Positions 54,587 to 62,209 of a stretch of 64,000 bases of DNA are shown piece after piece. The notes below the pieces were generated by a model, which had not been told where the DNA came from, searched no databases, and saw only the letters and a list, made by a program, of their open reading frames with translations. Every line of letters starts with the position of its first letter. Position 1 is the first letter of the stretch. The position numbers were made by a program, and so were the translations under genes. The stretch comes from Actinomycetes bacterium (GTDB lineage Bacteria; Actinomycetota; Acidimicrobiia; Acidimicrobiales; Ilumatobacteraceae). The stretch is from assembly GCA_025360105.1 (NCBI GenBank), contig JANYCT010000051.1:186001-250000 (forward strand), written 5' to 3'.

Positions 54587-54822
54587 TGAAGGTCGGACGT
54601 GTTGTGGGTACTGCGGTGCTGGGTCTGTTCCTGTTCCTGTTCATCGCGATCGACCTGGTGCTGTTCGGGGTGATTGCATTCGACAGTGTGCTTGTTTCGC
54701 TGATACCGCTCATCGGCTTGGTGGTCGGTGGCGTGCTCGGTGCGATGGCATCTCAACGGGCGAGCGCACGAAACGATGTAAGCGCCGCCGTCAACGTTGT
54801 GACAACGTCACAGCCTGCTTGA
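54586..54822 (+). CDS. Small two-helix membrane protein
   Basis: About 78 residues with two hydrophobic segments (VVGTAVLGLFLFLFIAIDLVLFGVI and VSLIPLIGLVVGGVLGAMA) and a polar C-terminal tail. AGGAGG at 54572-54577 serves either GTG 54583 or ATG 54586, and the ATG shares a base with the preceding stop. No homologous family comes to mind. The tail overlaps the converging PdxA-type gene by 32 nt. A partner role for the secreted protein encoded just ahead is inferred. Confidence 0.6.
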   Translation: MKVGRVVGTAVLGLFLFLFIAIDLVLFGVIAFDSVLVSLIPLIGLVVGGVLGAMASQRASARNDVSAAVNVVTTSQPA

Positions 54823-55783
54823 GCGCCTCGATCATCGAGCGCTCGTCGGCGAGGCCGGTGCCAGCGATGTCGAAGGCCGTGCCATGATCCACCGATGTGC
54901 GCACCACCGGGAGCCCGATGGTGATATTGACGCCGGCTTCGAGGCCGAGCACCTTCACCGGGCCATGACCTTGGTCGTGATACATCGCGACGACGCAGTC
55001 GAATTCGCCTCGGCGCGCGCGAAAGAACAGCGTGTCTGCGGGCAACGGACCGACCGCGTCGATACCCTCGCTGCGCACCTGTGCGACGGCGGGCACGATC
55101 TTGGAGTCTTCCTCGCCATGGCCGAACAGCCCGTTTTCGCCAGCGTGCGGATTGATTCCGCACACCGCTAATCGTGGATGGGCGATGCCTGCGCGACGCA
55201 GGGTTGTGTCGGTGCGGCGGATGGTTCGAGCGACCAACTGAGGTTCGATCTTCGCGATCGCATCGATGATGCCGATGTGGGTGGTCACGTGCACGACGCG
55301 CAGCCCGGGCGCCTCGAGCATCATCGACACCTCGTTGGTGCCCGTGAGGTGGGCGAGCAGTTCGGTGTGACCCGGAAAGCGATGCCCTGCCGCGTGCAAC
55401 GCCTCCTTGTTCAGCGGCGCCGTACAGATCGCGTGCACCTCACCGGCGAGCGCCAGCCGTGCTGCGATCTCGATGTATCGATACGCCGCTTCACCGGCGA
55501 CGGCTGAGACGTGGCCGAAGGGCAGATCGGCGGGCACGACCTGGGGATCGATCACGTGGATCACGGTTGCGTCATCGGTGAGTTGGCCGGCGCTCTCGAC
55601 TGCGACAATGTTGGGCGACACGCCGCACAGGTCGGCCGCACGCGCCAAACGGTGCACGTCGCCGATCACCAACGCCCGACACATGGTGGCGACCTGCGCC
55701 TGGGCGAGTGCCTTGACCACGACCTCGGGTCCGACGCCGGCGGGGTCGCCCATCGTGATCGCGATGATGGGACGTTCGGTCAT
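54791..55783 (-). CDS. pdxA: PdxA-family dehydrogenase (probably PdxA2, 4-phospho-threonate/erythronate type)
   Basis: 330 residues. It begins IIAITMGDPAGVGPEVVVKAL, then ICTAPLNKEALHAAGHRFPGHTELLAHLTG, and CGINPHAGENGLFGHGEE with metal-binding His, all diagnostic for PdxA. Classical PdxA oxidises 4-phosphohydroxy-L-threonine in vitamin B6 synthesis; the PdxA2 paralogue oxidises 4-phospho-D-threonate or D-erythronate to dihydroxyacetone phosphate. Its direct neighbour is a DUF1537 kinase 10 nt upstream, the known partner of PdxA2, which favours the catabolic role. ATG 55783 matches the family start. Confidence 0.9.
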   Translation of the reverse strand: MTERPIIAITMGDPAGVGPEVVVKALAQAQVATMCRALVIGDVHRLARAADLCGVSPNIVAVESAGQLTDDATVIHVIDPQVVPADLPFGHVSAVAGEAAYRYIEIAARLALAGEVHAICTAPLNKEALHAAGHRFPGHTELLAHLTGTNEVSMMLEAPGLRVVHVTTHIGIIDAIAKIEPQLVARTIRRTDTTLRRAGIAHPRLAVCGINPHAGENGLFGHGEEDSKIVPAVAQVRSEGIDAVGPLPADTLFFRARRGEFDCVVAMYHDQGHGPVKVLGLEAGVNITIGLPVVRTSVDHGTAFDIAGTGLADERSMIEALKQAVTLSQR

Positions 55784-55793
55784 GTGCACGCAG

Positions 55794-56777
55794 TCATTCT
55801 GGCCGACGCAGAAAGCGTACGGCACGCTGCAGGGTGAGGGTGTCGCCGAAGCCGCCGGCCTTGGTCACGACGGCGATGGTCCCATGCCGACCGACAGCTG
55901 TGGACCATGGGACGCCCGGCTCGACCTCGCCTCCGATGTGCAGGGTGTCGACATGCAGCGCGTCGAGCACGGCGCGTGCCGTGGCGCCGCCGGTGAGCAC
56001 AAGGCCGTCGGCGGCGTGTATTGCCTCGTGAGCCACGTCGCGAAACGCAGCACTGCGAGGGTCGAGGAGAATGGTCTCGGTGCCCGGGTCGAGCTGCGTG
56101 AGCTGTTCGGCTGTGCGATCGTGTTGTGAGCCGGCCACCACGACCACACGTCGGGCGGGAGCCGGCAAGGGCAACGCAGGCCATACAGCTGGCGTGCGGG
56201 CGCCAAGCTGCCGCGCCAGCCCGGCTGAGCCAACCCAAAGCGTCGGCCCCGACGTTTTGTTCGAGGTTGTTGCCGTTGCAACAATGCGTGCGAGGTCGTG
56301 GTCATCGAGAGCGTCGGGGATCATCACCGGTATCGAGTCGGCAAGATCGGCCAGCAATTCGTGCAACGTCACGCCATCGATTGCGCTGCCATCGATGTGC
56401 ACGCGGCCAGCGACGAGCGAGCGACCGTGGCTCGGGAACGCGGGACACACGACGATGCGTGCCGGTGGTTCATCCATGCCGGCGAGCGCAGCCTCCACGG
56501 TGGCCAGCACATGCCCGCGCAGGGTGGAGTCGATCTTGATCAGGAGTTCCGGTGCATGAGCACAGCGAACGATTTCGGTGGTGACGCGACACGCGTCAAC
56601 CGGGCGCATCGCCCGGCTGTCGGTATCGACGATCGTGATGACATCGGGGTCGAGGTCGGCGAAGGCAAGGGCCCCTGTGCCCGCGTGGTGTAGGACGACG
56701 ACGCACCGGTGGCCTCCCGATGCGAAGGCGCCTGCAGAGTCGGCCGCGCCGGTGAGATCGTCGGCGATCACTAACAC
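55794..56777 (-). CDS. Four-carbon acid sugar kinase family protein (DUF1537)
   Basis: 327 residues. The start MLVIADDLTGAADSAGAFA is the hallmark of the family, with KIDSTLRGHV near 80 and a C-terminal nucleotide-binding region VLTGGATARAVLDALH, then VVTKAGGFGD near 300. Family members phosphorylate D-threonate, L-threonate, D-erythronate or 3-oxo acids at the expense of ATP. The length is on the short side (usual 400-430), mainly from a reduced middle. It sits just upstream of pdxA in the same operon. GTG 56777 is fixed by the conserved start. Confidence 0.88.
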   Translation of the reverse strand: MLVIADDLTGAADSAGAFASGGHRCVVVLHHAGTGALAFADLDPDVITIVDTDSRAMRPVDACRVTTEIVRCAHAPELLIKIDSTLRGHVLATVEAALAGMDEPPARIVVCPAFPSHGRSLVAGRVHIDGSAIDGVTLHELLADLADSIPVMIPDALDDHDLARIVATATTSNKTSGPTLWVGSAGLARQLGARTPAVWPALPLPAPARRVVVVAGSQHDRTAEQLTQLDPGTETILLDPRSAAFRDVAHEAIHAADGLVLTGGATARAVLDALHVDTLHIGGEVEPGVPWSTAVGRHGTIAVVTKAGGFGDTLTLQRAVRFLRRPE

Positions 56778-56844
56778 GCTGTGGCCCCAATCGTCATTCC
56801 ACCATCATCCCAGCAACACATCATCCGCACTGCGCGTGTGGCGG

Positions 56845-57807
56845 TCAGACCGTGATGGGAGTGGGCGCCGCGTCGCCGCACAGTACTGCGAGGGCGTTTC
56901 TCACAGCGAGGATAGCCATCGCGGTGCGGGTCTCGATGGTGGCCGACCCGAGGTGCGGGATGAGCACTACGTTGTCGAGGTCGAGGAGATCGGGGTGCAC
57001 CGTTGGCTCGTTCTCGAACACGTCGAGTCCGGCTCCGGCAATCACACCGTGGCGCAGCGCGGCGGCGAGCGCTGCCTCATCGACCACGGGACCGCGAGCA
57101 GTGTTGATGAGGAACGAGTCGGGTTGCATCGCTGCCAGTTCGGTGGCGCCGATGAGATGATGGGTGTCCGGCGAGTAGGGGCAGTGCAATGACACCACGT
57201 CGCTCGTCGCGAGCAACTCGGCCAGATCGAGCCGTACACATCCGAGCTCTTGGACGAGTTCGGGCGCGATCTCGTTGCGATTGGAGTACGCAATGGTCAT
57301 GCCGAACGCCTTCGCCCGGCGAGCCAGTGCAGCGCCGATTTGGCCCATTCCGACAATGCCGAGGCGGCGACCCTGGATGCTCGTGCCGAGCATGAAGAAC
57401 ATGCCCCACTGCCACGGCTGCTGCTCGCGGATAACGCGCTCGCCCGCGGCGAGGCGACGGGTCGACATGAGGATGAGCGCCATCGCGATGTCGGCGGTCG
57501 CGTCGGTGAGCACGCCCGGGGTGTTGGTGGCGATGACGTTGCGTTCGCGACAGGCCGGCACGTCGATGTTGTTGTAACCCACGGCCACGTTGGCGACCAC
57601 CTGCAGCTGCACGCCCGCGGCGTCGAGCAACTCAGCATCGACTTTCTCGGTGAGCAGAGTCACCAGCGCATCGGCTCCAGCAACCTGCTCGAGCAGCTCT
57701 GCGCGCGAGATCGGGGTTGTCTGTTCCCACGCCCACACATCGTGCTCGGACCGCAACATCTCCACCGCTTCTGATGGGATTCGACCGGTGATGACGACGC
57801 GTGCCAT
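56845..57807 (-). CDS. D-2-hydroxyacid dehydrogenase
   Basis: 320 residues. An NAD-binding Rossmann domain lies inside a split catalytic domain: VVANVAVGYNNIDV, RLGIVGMGQIGAALARRAKAFGM near 145, INTARGPVVDEAAL with catalytic Arg near 235, DVFENEP with Glu, and IPHLGSAT with the catalytic His. Closest in pattern to glyoxylate/hydroxypyruvate reductases of the GyaR type, but substrate is not fixed by sequence. ATG 57807 shares a base with the aminotransferase stop (TGATG), and the kinase gene follows after 67 nt. Confidence 0.9.
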   Translation of the reverse strand: MARVVITGRIPSEAVEMLRSEHDVWAWEQTTPISRAELLEQVAGADALVTLLTEKVDAELLDAAGVQLQVVANVAVGYNNIDVPACRERNVIATNTPGVLTDATADIAMALILMSTRRLAAGERVIREQQPWQWGMFFMLGTSIQGRRLGIVGMGQIGAALARRAKAFGMTIAYSNRNEIAPELVQELGCVRLDLAELLATSDVVSLHCPYSPDTHHLIGATELAAMQPDSFLINTARGPVVDEAALAAALRHGVIAGAGLDVFENEPTVHPDLLDLDNVVLIPHLGSATIETRTAMAILAVRNALAVLCGDAAPTPITV

Positions 57808-59018
57808 CAGACGCTGGCGATCCACTGCTGCAGCAGCGTGAGGCCCTCGTTGATGTCGGCGAGTTCGATACCCGAATAGGCGAAACGCACGTAGTGATGT
57901 TGCTCGCCAGGCTGCGGGCGCCCGAAGTGGCGGCGCGTGCAGAACGACACGCCGGTGTTGTGCAACGCAGCCTCGGCGAAGGCGGCGAGGTCGGTGATGC
58001 CCATGCTTGCCATCGCATCGGTGACATCAGGGAAGAGGTAGAAGGTGGCTTCCGGCGTGAACACGTCGATGCCAGGTGTTGCTGCAAGCAGCGAGACGGC
58101 AGCGTCGCGGCGAGTGCGCAGCGTGTCGAGCATCACCGCCGTGCCCGACTGGTCACCGCGGATGCCTTCGACGCCCGCGTACTGCACGAAGTGAGTCGTG
58201 CATGATTCGTCGTTGGTGTTCAGCTTGGCGATCACGTCGGCGAGCGCAGCGGGCGCAATGGCTGCGCCGAGGCGCCAACCGGTCATCGCGAACTTCTTGG
58301 AAAAGGTATACAGGATGACGGTGCGCTCCTGCATGCCCGGCAGCGACGCAATCGACGACGAGGTTCCTGAGTAGCGCATCTCGAAGTACGCCTCGTCGGA
58401 GAGGACCCAGAGGTCGTGTTCGATGGCCAACGCGGCGATGGCCTCGCGCTCGGCATCGGTGGATTCGGCACCAATCGGGTTCTGCAGATCGTTGTAGATG
58501 ATGGCGCGGGTGTTCGGACCGATGAGCGCACGTACCTGATCGAGGTCGATGCGAAACCCGGTGGCATCGGGGAGGTATCGGTAGGCCTTGGCCACGCCTC
58601 CGAAGTATTCGATCTGGCTTTCGTAGATGGGGTAGCCGGGGTTGGGGTAGAGCACCTCTTCGCCGGGGTTCATCACGGCCTGAATGAACTTGGTGATGAC
58701 TGGCTTGCCGCCCGGCTGCACCACCACATTCGCAGGGGAGTACTGCAGGCCGCGGCGGGCGCCGACATCGTCGGCAAGGGCCTCGCGTAGCTGCGGGATA
58801 CCAGCGGCCTGGCAGTAGCCGGTCTTGCCATCGGCGATCGCTTTGTCCATTGCGGCCACGACGTTGGCCGGCGTGGCCAGATTCAGGTCACCGAGATGGA
58901 AAGGAAAAATCCGGTTGCCTCGCGATGCCCATTCGGCTGCGGCGAGTGAGACCGAGAACGCCGTCTCCGTGCCGAGACGATCGAGTCGGTCTGCGAATGC
59001 CAACTTGGTGAGCGTCAT
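57807..59018 (-). CDS. Class I/II pyridoxal-phosphate aminotransferase
   Basis: 403 residues. It shows FHLGDLNLATPANV, GYCQAAGIPQLREALA, PNPGYPIYESQI, the DLQNPIGAES segment in place of the more usual NPHNPTG, SDEAYFEMRY and the PLP lysine in LYTFSKKFAMTGWRLG near 245. It resembles alanine/aspartate-type transaminases. GAAGGAC lies ahead of ATG 59018. It heads the four-gene minus-strand operon (aminotransferase, hydroxyacid dehydrogenase, kinase, PdxA). The 188-nt gap to the divergent EamA gene carries a 15-bp palindrome. Confidence 0.9.
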   Translation of the reverse strand: MTLTKLAFADRLDRLGTETAFSVSLAAAEWASRGNRIFPFHLGDLNLATPANVVAAMDKAIADGKTGYCQAAGIPQLREALADDVGARRGLQYSPANVVVQPGGKPVITKFIQAVMNPGEEVLYPNPGYPIYESQIEYFGGVAKAYRYLPDATGFRIDLDQVRALIGPNTRAIIYNDLQNPIGAESTDAEREAIAALAIEHDLWVLSDEAYFEMRYSGTSSSIASLPGMQERTVILYTFSKKFAMTGWRLGAAIAPAALADVIAKLNTNDESCTTHFVQYAGVEGIRGDQSGTAVMLDTLRTRRDAAVSLLAATPGIDVFTPEATFYLFPDVTDAMASMGITDLAAFAEAALHNTGVSFCTRRHFGRPQPGEQHHYVRFAYSGIELADINEGLTLLQQWIASV

Positions 59019-59102
59019 GTCGTGTCCTTCGGGTTGGCTCGCACCCTGTGGACGGCTGCGCGATTGCCAAGCCGGAAACACAGAGCTGTTCCTCAGCCAG
59101 CA

Positions 59103-59160
59103 ACTGTACAAAACCCGCGGGTCCCTGTGCCACAATTCGGCAATCTTCCGCCTGGCGGAA
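59103..59160. promoter_or_regulatory. 15-bp palindrome and possible promoter between divergent genes
   Basis: TTCCGCCTGGCGGAA (59146-59160) is a perfect palindrome around one central T. Its TTCCGC/GCGGAA ends recall operators of IclR-family regulators. It lies about 45 nt before the EamA start and 130 nt before the aminotransferase start. TACAGT on the minus strand (59108-59103) is a candidate -10 box for the aminotransferase operon. Confidence 0.45.
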
Positions 59161-59194
59161 AGTGAGTGTCAAGCCCACCGTCGACAGGGTGGCC

Positions 59195-59207
59195 TAGTCT
59201 TTCTGGG
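59195..59207 (+). promoter_or_regulatory. -10 box for leaderless EamA gene
   Basis: TAGTCT at 59195-59200 lies 6 nt before the GTG at 59207; no ribosome site is seen. Confidence 0.5.
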
Positions 59208-60166
59208 TGCCGAGCATCGAACGCGCCGACGAATCAGCCTCGGACGAGGTGTGTGACCCTTCCACGTTGGGCCCCGGACTGGCATGGGGAGCCCTTGGCG
59301 TGCTCGCTTTCAGCGTGTCGCTTCCGGCCACCAAGCTGGCCATCCGCGACCTCGACCCGGTGTTCGTCTCGATCGGTCGCGCCGTGATCGCGGGTACTTT
59401 GGCCGCCATCGTCCTTGCTGCGACCCGAGCGACCGTGCCGACCCGTGCCCAGTTTCGTCGACTGGCCATCGTTGCGGCCGGCGTGGTGTTCGGATTTCCA
59501 CTGCTCACTGGCTACGCGCTCAAACATGTGCCGTCGGCTCATGGTTCAGTGGTCATCGGCATCCTGCCCGCAGCGACCGCTGCGCTCGGGGTAATTCGCA
59601 ACCGCGAGCGACCGAGTGCGGTGTTCTGGGCTGCGGCATTCCTGGGTTCGGCCATCGTGATCGGGTTCTCGCTCCGGCACGGAACGAGCGGATTCGAGCT
59701 GGCCGATGTGATGCTGCTCGGTGCAGTGGTGTGCGCGGCCATCGGGTACGTAGAGGGTGCACGACTTGCGGCCGAACTGGGCGGCGCGCGGGTGATCTGC
59801 TGGTCGGTGCTCATCGCGCTCCCACTCACGATCCCGATCACGGTGTACGCCGGGGTGCAGGCCGGCGTACACGCCGCTGCGCGCTCGTGGGTCGCCTTTG
59901 CGTATCTTGGTATGGTGAGCATGTTCTTGGGCTTCTTCGCCTGGTACCGCGGACTGCACGAGGGCGGTGTTGCTCGCGTGAGTCAGGTGCAGTTGGCTCA
60001 ACCAGGTTTGGCGCTGGTGTGGGCCGCGCTCTTGCTCGGTGAGCACCTCGATTCGGCCGCGATACTGGCCACCGCTGCCATTGTTGGCTGCGTTGGCGTG
60101 GCTCAGCGGGCGCGCATCGACAGCGCCCCCATTGCTGCGGCAACGCCAGTACTGAAGCAGGCCTGA
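59207..60166 (+). CDS. EamA-family (drug/metabolite) transporter
   Basis: 319 residues with ten hydrophobic segments forming two EamA repeats. The first repeat ends in GSVVIGILPAATAALGVI and the second in FFAWYRGLHEGGVARVSQVQLAQPGLALVWAALLLGE, both typical. Members export or import amino acids and other small metabolites. Its divergence from the aminotransferase operon across a shared palindrome suggests joint control, so a substrate or product of that pathway is a possible cargo. The 3' end overlaps the converging flavoprotein gene by 64 nt. Confidence 0.87.
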   Translation: MPSIERADESASDEVCDPSTLGPGLAWGALGVLAFSVSLPATKLAIRDLDPVFVSIGRAVIAGTLAAIVLAATRATVPTRAQFRRLAIVAAGVVFGFPLLTGYALKHVPSAHGSVVIGILPAATAALGVIRNRERPSAVFWAAAFLGSAIVIGFSLRHGTSGFELADVMLLGAVVCAAIGYVEGARLAAELGGARVICWSVLIALPLTIPITVYAGVQAGVHAAARSWVAFAYLGMVSMFLGFFAWYRGLHEGGVARVSQVQLAQPGLALVWAALLLGEHLDSAAILATAAIVGCVGVAQRARIDSAPIAAATPVLKQA

Positions 60167-61305
60167 AGCAGATAGCCCCCCGTCGGGGCCTCCCAGTCGA
60201 GCATTTCGCCGGCAACGAACACCCCGGGGCGGCGGCGCAACATGAAGTGCTCATCGACCTCGCTGAGCGCCACCCCGCCTGCGGTGGATATGGCTCGCTC
60301 GATGGGCTGCGAGCTCACCAAGCGCACCCGAACGGATTTGAGTTGCGCCGGATCGGTGCCCGTCTCGCGGACGAGCGCCGCAGCGACGGGTGAGAGCCCC
60401 GTCCGGCGAAGCCGGTTGGACGCAGAGTCGCCCGGGCGCGCCCGTGCGAGGCGGGCGGCCAGCTGCGGCGCCGACAGATCCGGGTGGAGATCGACCGTGA
60501 GATCAGCGAACCCGTCGCGCTCGATGGCATCACGCAGCAGCGCGCCGAGGGCGTAGACCACGCCTCCCTCGATGCCAGTAGAGGTGATCATTGCCTCACC
60601 TCTGGCTGTGTGCGCGCCGATGGACATGCGCACGTTCTTCAGTGGTACGCCTGCAAACCGATCGGTGAAGGGGCTCGACCATGCAACCACGAAGCCGCAG
60701 TTGGCGGCACGCAGGGTGGTGACCTCCACGCCGACGCTGCGCAGCACGGGGACCCATGCCGCGGTCGAGCCGGTGCGCGGCCAACTCGCGCCACCGAGGG
60801 CGAGCACGGTGGCGGTGGGTCGCAGCAGCAGTTCGCGATCGGGGCCGCGAACGACGAGCGCACCGTCGGTATCCCAACCCATCCACTCGTGACGCACCCG
60901 ACGTTCGACGCCGAGGGTGTCGAGTCGCTGCAACCACGAGCGCAGCAGCGGCGTCGCGCGAAATGAGGCCGGGAACACTCGCCCGCTCGTGCCGACCACG
61001 CTTCGTTGGCCAAGACCTTCGCACCATGCCCGCAGCGAGGCAGGCGGAAAAGCGGTAACCGCGTTCGTCAGCATCGGCTCGGCTTGGTCGTAGTGGCGTA
61101 ACAACTCGTCGAGCGGCTCGCTGTGCGTCAGGTTGAGCCCACCCCTGCCGGCGAGTAGCAGCTTTCTTCCCACCGAGGCCATGTGCTCGATCACGGTGAC
61201 ACGCCGTCCCGCGGAGGCCATGGTCTCGGCCGCAATCAACCCCGCGGGGCCGCCGCCGATGACAACCACGTCGCTGTTTTGCGGATTGTTCGGCGTTGCA
61301 TTCAT
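60103..61305 (-). CDS. BaiN/HI0933-type NAD(P)/FAD-dependent oxidoreductase
   Basis: About 400 residues. The FAD-binding start is VVVIGGGPAGLIAAETMASAGRRVTVIE, then VGRKLLLAGRGGLNLTHSEP, which marks the HI0933/BaiN family. TVLALGGASWPRTGSTAAW is the second dinucleotide-contact motif. The C-terminal TAGGVALSEVDEHFMLRRRPGVFVAGEMLDWEAPTGGYLLQACFSTG is the family signature. The reaction is not established outside bile-acid reduction in gut clostridia. ATG 61305 is chosen over an earlier ATG because the conserved fold begins just after it. Confidence 0.87.
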   Translation of the reverse strand: MNATPNNPQNSDVVVIGGGPAGLIAAETMASAGRRVTVIEHMASVGRKLLLAGRGGLNLTHSEPLDELLRHYDQAEPMLTNAVTAFPPASLRAWCEGLGQRSVVGTSGRVFPASFRATPLLRSWLQRLDTLGVERRVRHEWMGWDTDGALVVRGPDRELLLRPTATVLALGGASWPRTGSTAAWVPVLRSVGVEVTTLRAANCGFVVAWSSPFTDRFAGVPLKNVRMSIGAHTARGEAMITSTGIEGGVVYALGALLRDAIERDGFADLTVDLHPDLSAPQLAARLARARPGDSASNRLRRTGLSPVAAALVRETGTDPAQLKSVRVRLVSSQPIERAISTAGGVALSEVDEHFMLRRRPGVFVAGEMLDWEAPTGGYLLQACFSTGVAAAMGALSMRAR

Positions 61306-61490
61306 CTCATTCGGTCCCTGCGGCACGGGTCGTACGCTCGCAACCTTGTCACAGGGCACTGGTGGCTGCCGACAGGTTCGCGAGCGATTACAGAATCGAC
61401 ATATCGTCGGCGCAGATGGGTGGTATCAGTACTTGTTGCGTCCGCATGGAGTTGGGACTTTTGACTCTGTGACCGCGACGTGGCGTTTCG

Positions 61491-61523
61491 TACTCTGAGG
61501 CCACCTACAACAAGGAGAAGTCG
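61491..61523 (+). promoter_or_regulatory. Promoter -10 box and ribosome site of the second cupredoxin gene
   Basis: TACTCT (61491-61496) would start transcription near 61503, and AAGGAGA lies about 5 nt before the ATG at 61524. The 185-nt stretch from 61306 to 61490 shows no gene. Confidence 0.4.
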
Positions 61524-62006
61524 ATGCATCGAGGAATGGTTATGTTTACGGCGGGAGTGCTGGGGATGATCGCGCTCGTAGGCTGCTCGAGCAGCAGCAA
61601 AACCGCTACCACATCCGGTGGAGGTGGAGGCGGGGTCACCGTGCCCGCCGCCAATGGCACGCCGGTTGCTGTGACAGCCGGCGACAAGAGTGATACCGAG
61701 CAGTTCCTGACGCCGGTTCCGGTGTCGGTGAAGGCGGGGCCGACCACGTTTACGCTCACGAACACCTCGACCACGAAGAAGCACGAGATGGTCGTTCTGA
61801 AGACAGATGCCCCGTTCGACAGTCTCAAGGTCGGCGCGGACAACAAGGTCAGCGAAGACACCACCGTGGGCGAGGTCGGCGAACTCGATGCGGGCAAGAC
61901 CGGCACGGTCACGCTCGATCTGAAGCCCGGTAAGTACGTCCTCGTGTGCAACCTCGAAAAGCACTACGCGCAGGGTATGCGGGCTGCATTCACCGTCACC
62001 GGATGA
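61524..62006 (+). CDS. Cupredoxin-like lipoprotein
   Basis: 160 residues. Lipobox LVGC near residue 21, Gly-rich linker, then a beta-sandwich with the late copper set CNLEKHYAQGM (C-x4-H-x4-M) and an earlier His in TKKHEMVVL. The CNxxxHYxxGM form is that of cupredoxins linked to membrane electron transport rather than of plastocyanin proper. The next gene, for a two-helix membrane protein, starts in its stop (ATGA), and the FAD/Fe-S oxidoreductase follows in the same way, so an electron-transfer role with them is inferred. Confidence 0.83.
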   Translation: MHRGMVMFTAGVLGMIALVGCSSSSKTATTSGGGGGGVTVPAANGTPVAVTAGDKSDTEQFLTPVPVSVKAGPTTFTLTNTSTTKKHEMVVLKTDAPFDSLKVGADNKVSEDTTVGEVGELDAGKTGTVTLDLKPGKYVLVCNLEKHYAQGMRAAFTVTG

Positions 62007-62209
62007 GCTGGCCGCGAGCCATCGTGAGTGGTCTGGTCATCGTTGCGATGACCTTCGCACTCCTCGTGTACATCCCTGACCTGATTCTTTCCCAAGTCAC
62101 CGGATTGGAGCGCGGTGGGCGTGTCGCCTTGGCCACTGGTTGGTTCGTTGTCTCATTCGTCGGACTGCTCTGGGGGCTTCGCCGCCTCCAGAGCAGTCGG
62201 CTCATCTGA
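62003..62209 (+). CDS. Small two-helix membrane protein of the electron-transfer operon
   Basis: 68 residues with two hydrophobic helices (AIVSGLVIVAMTFALLVYI and ATGWFVVSFVGLLWGL) and a short basic end. No metal or heme ligands are visible. ATG 62003 overlaps the cupredoxin stop (ATGA), and the next start overlaps its own stop (TGATG). The tight coupling suggests a subunit or membrane anchor for the neighbouring redox proteins. I do not know a named family. Confidence 0.65.
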   Translation: MSWPRAIVSGLVIVAMTFALLVYIPDLILSQVTGLERGGRVALATGWFVVSFVGLLWGLRRLQSSRLI

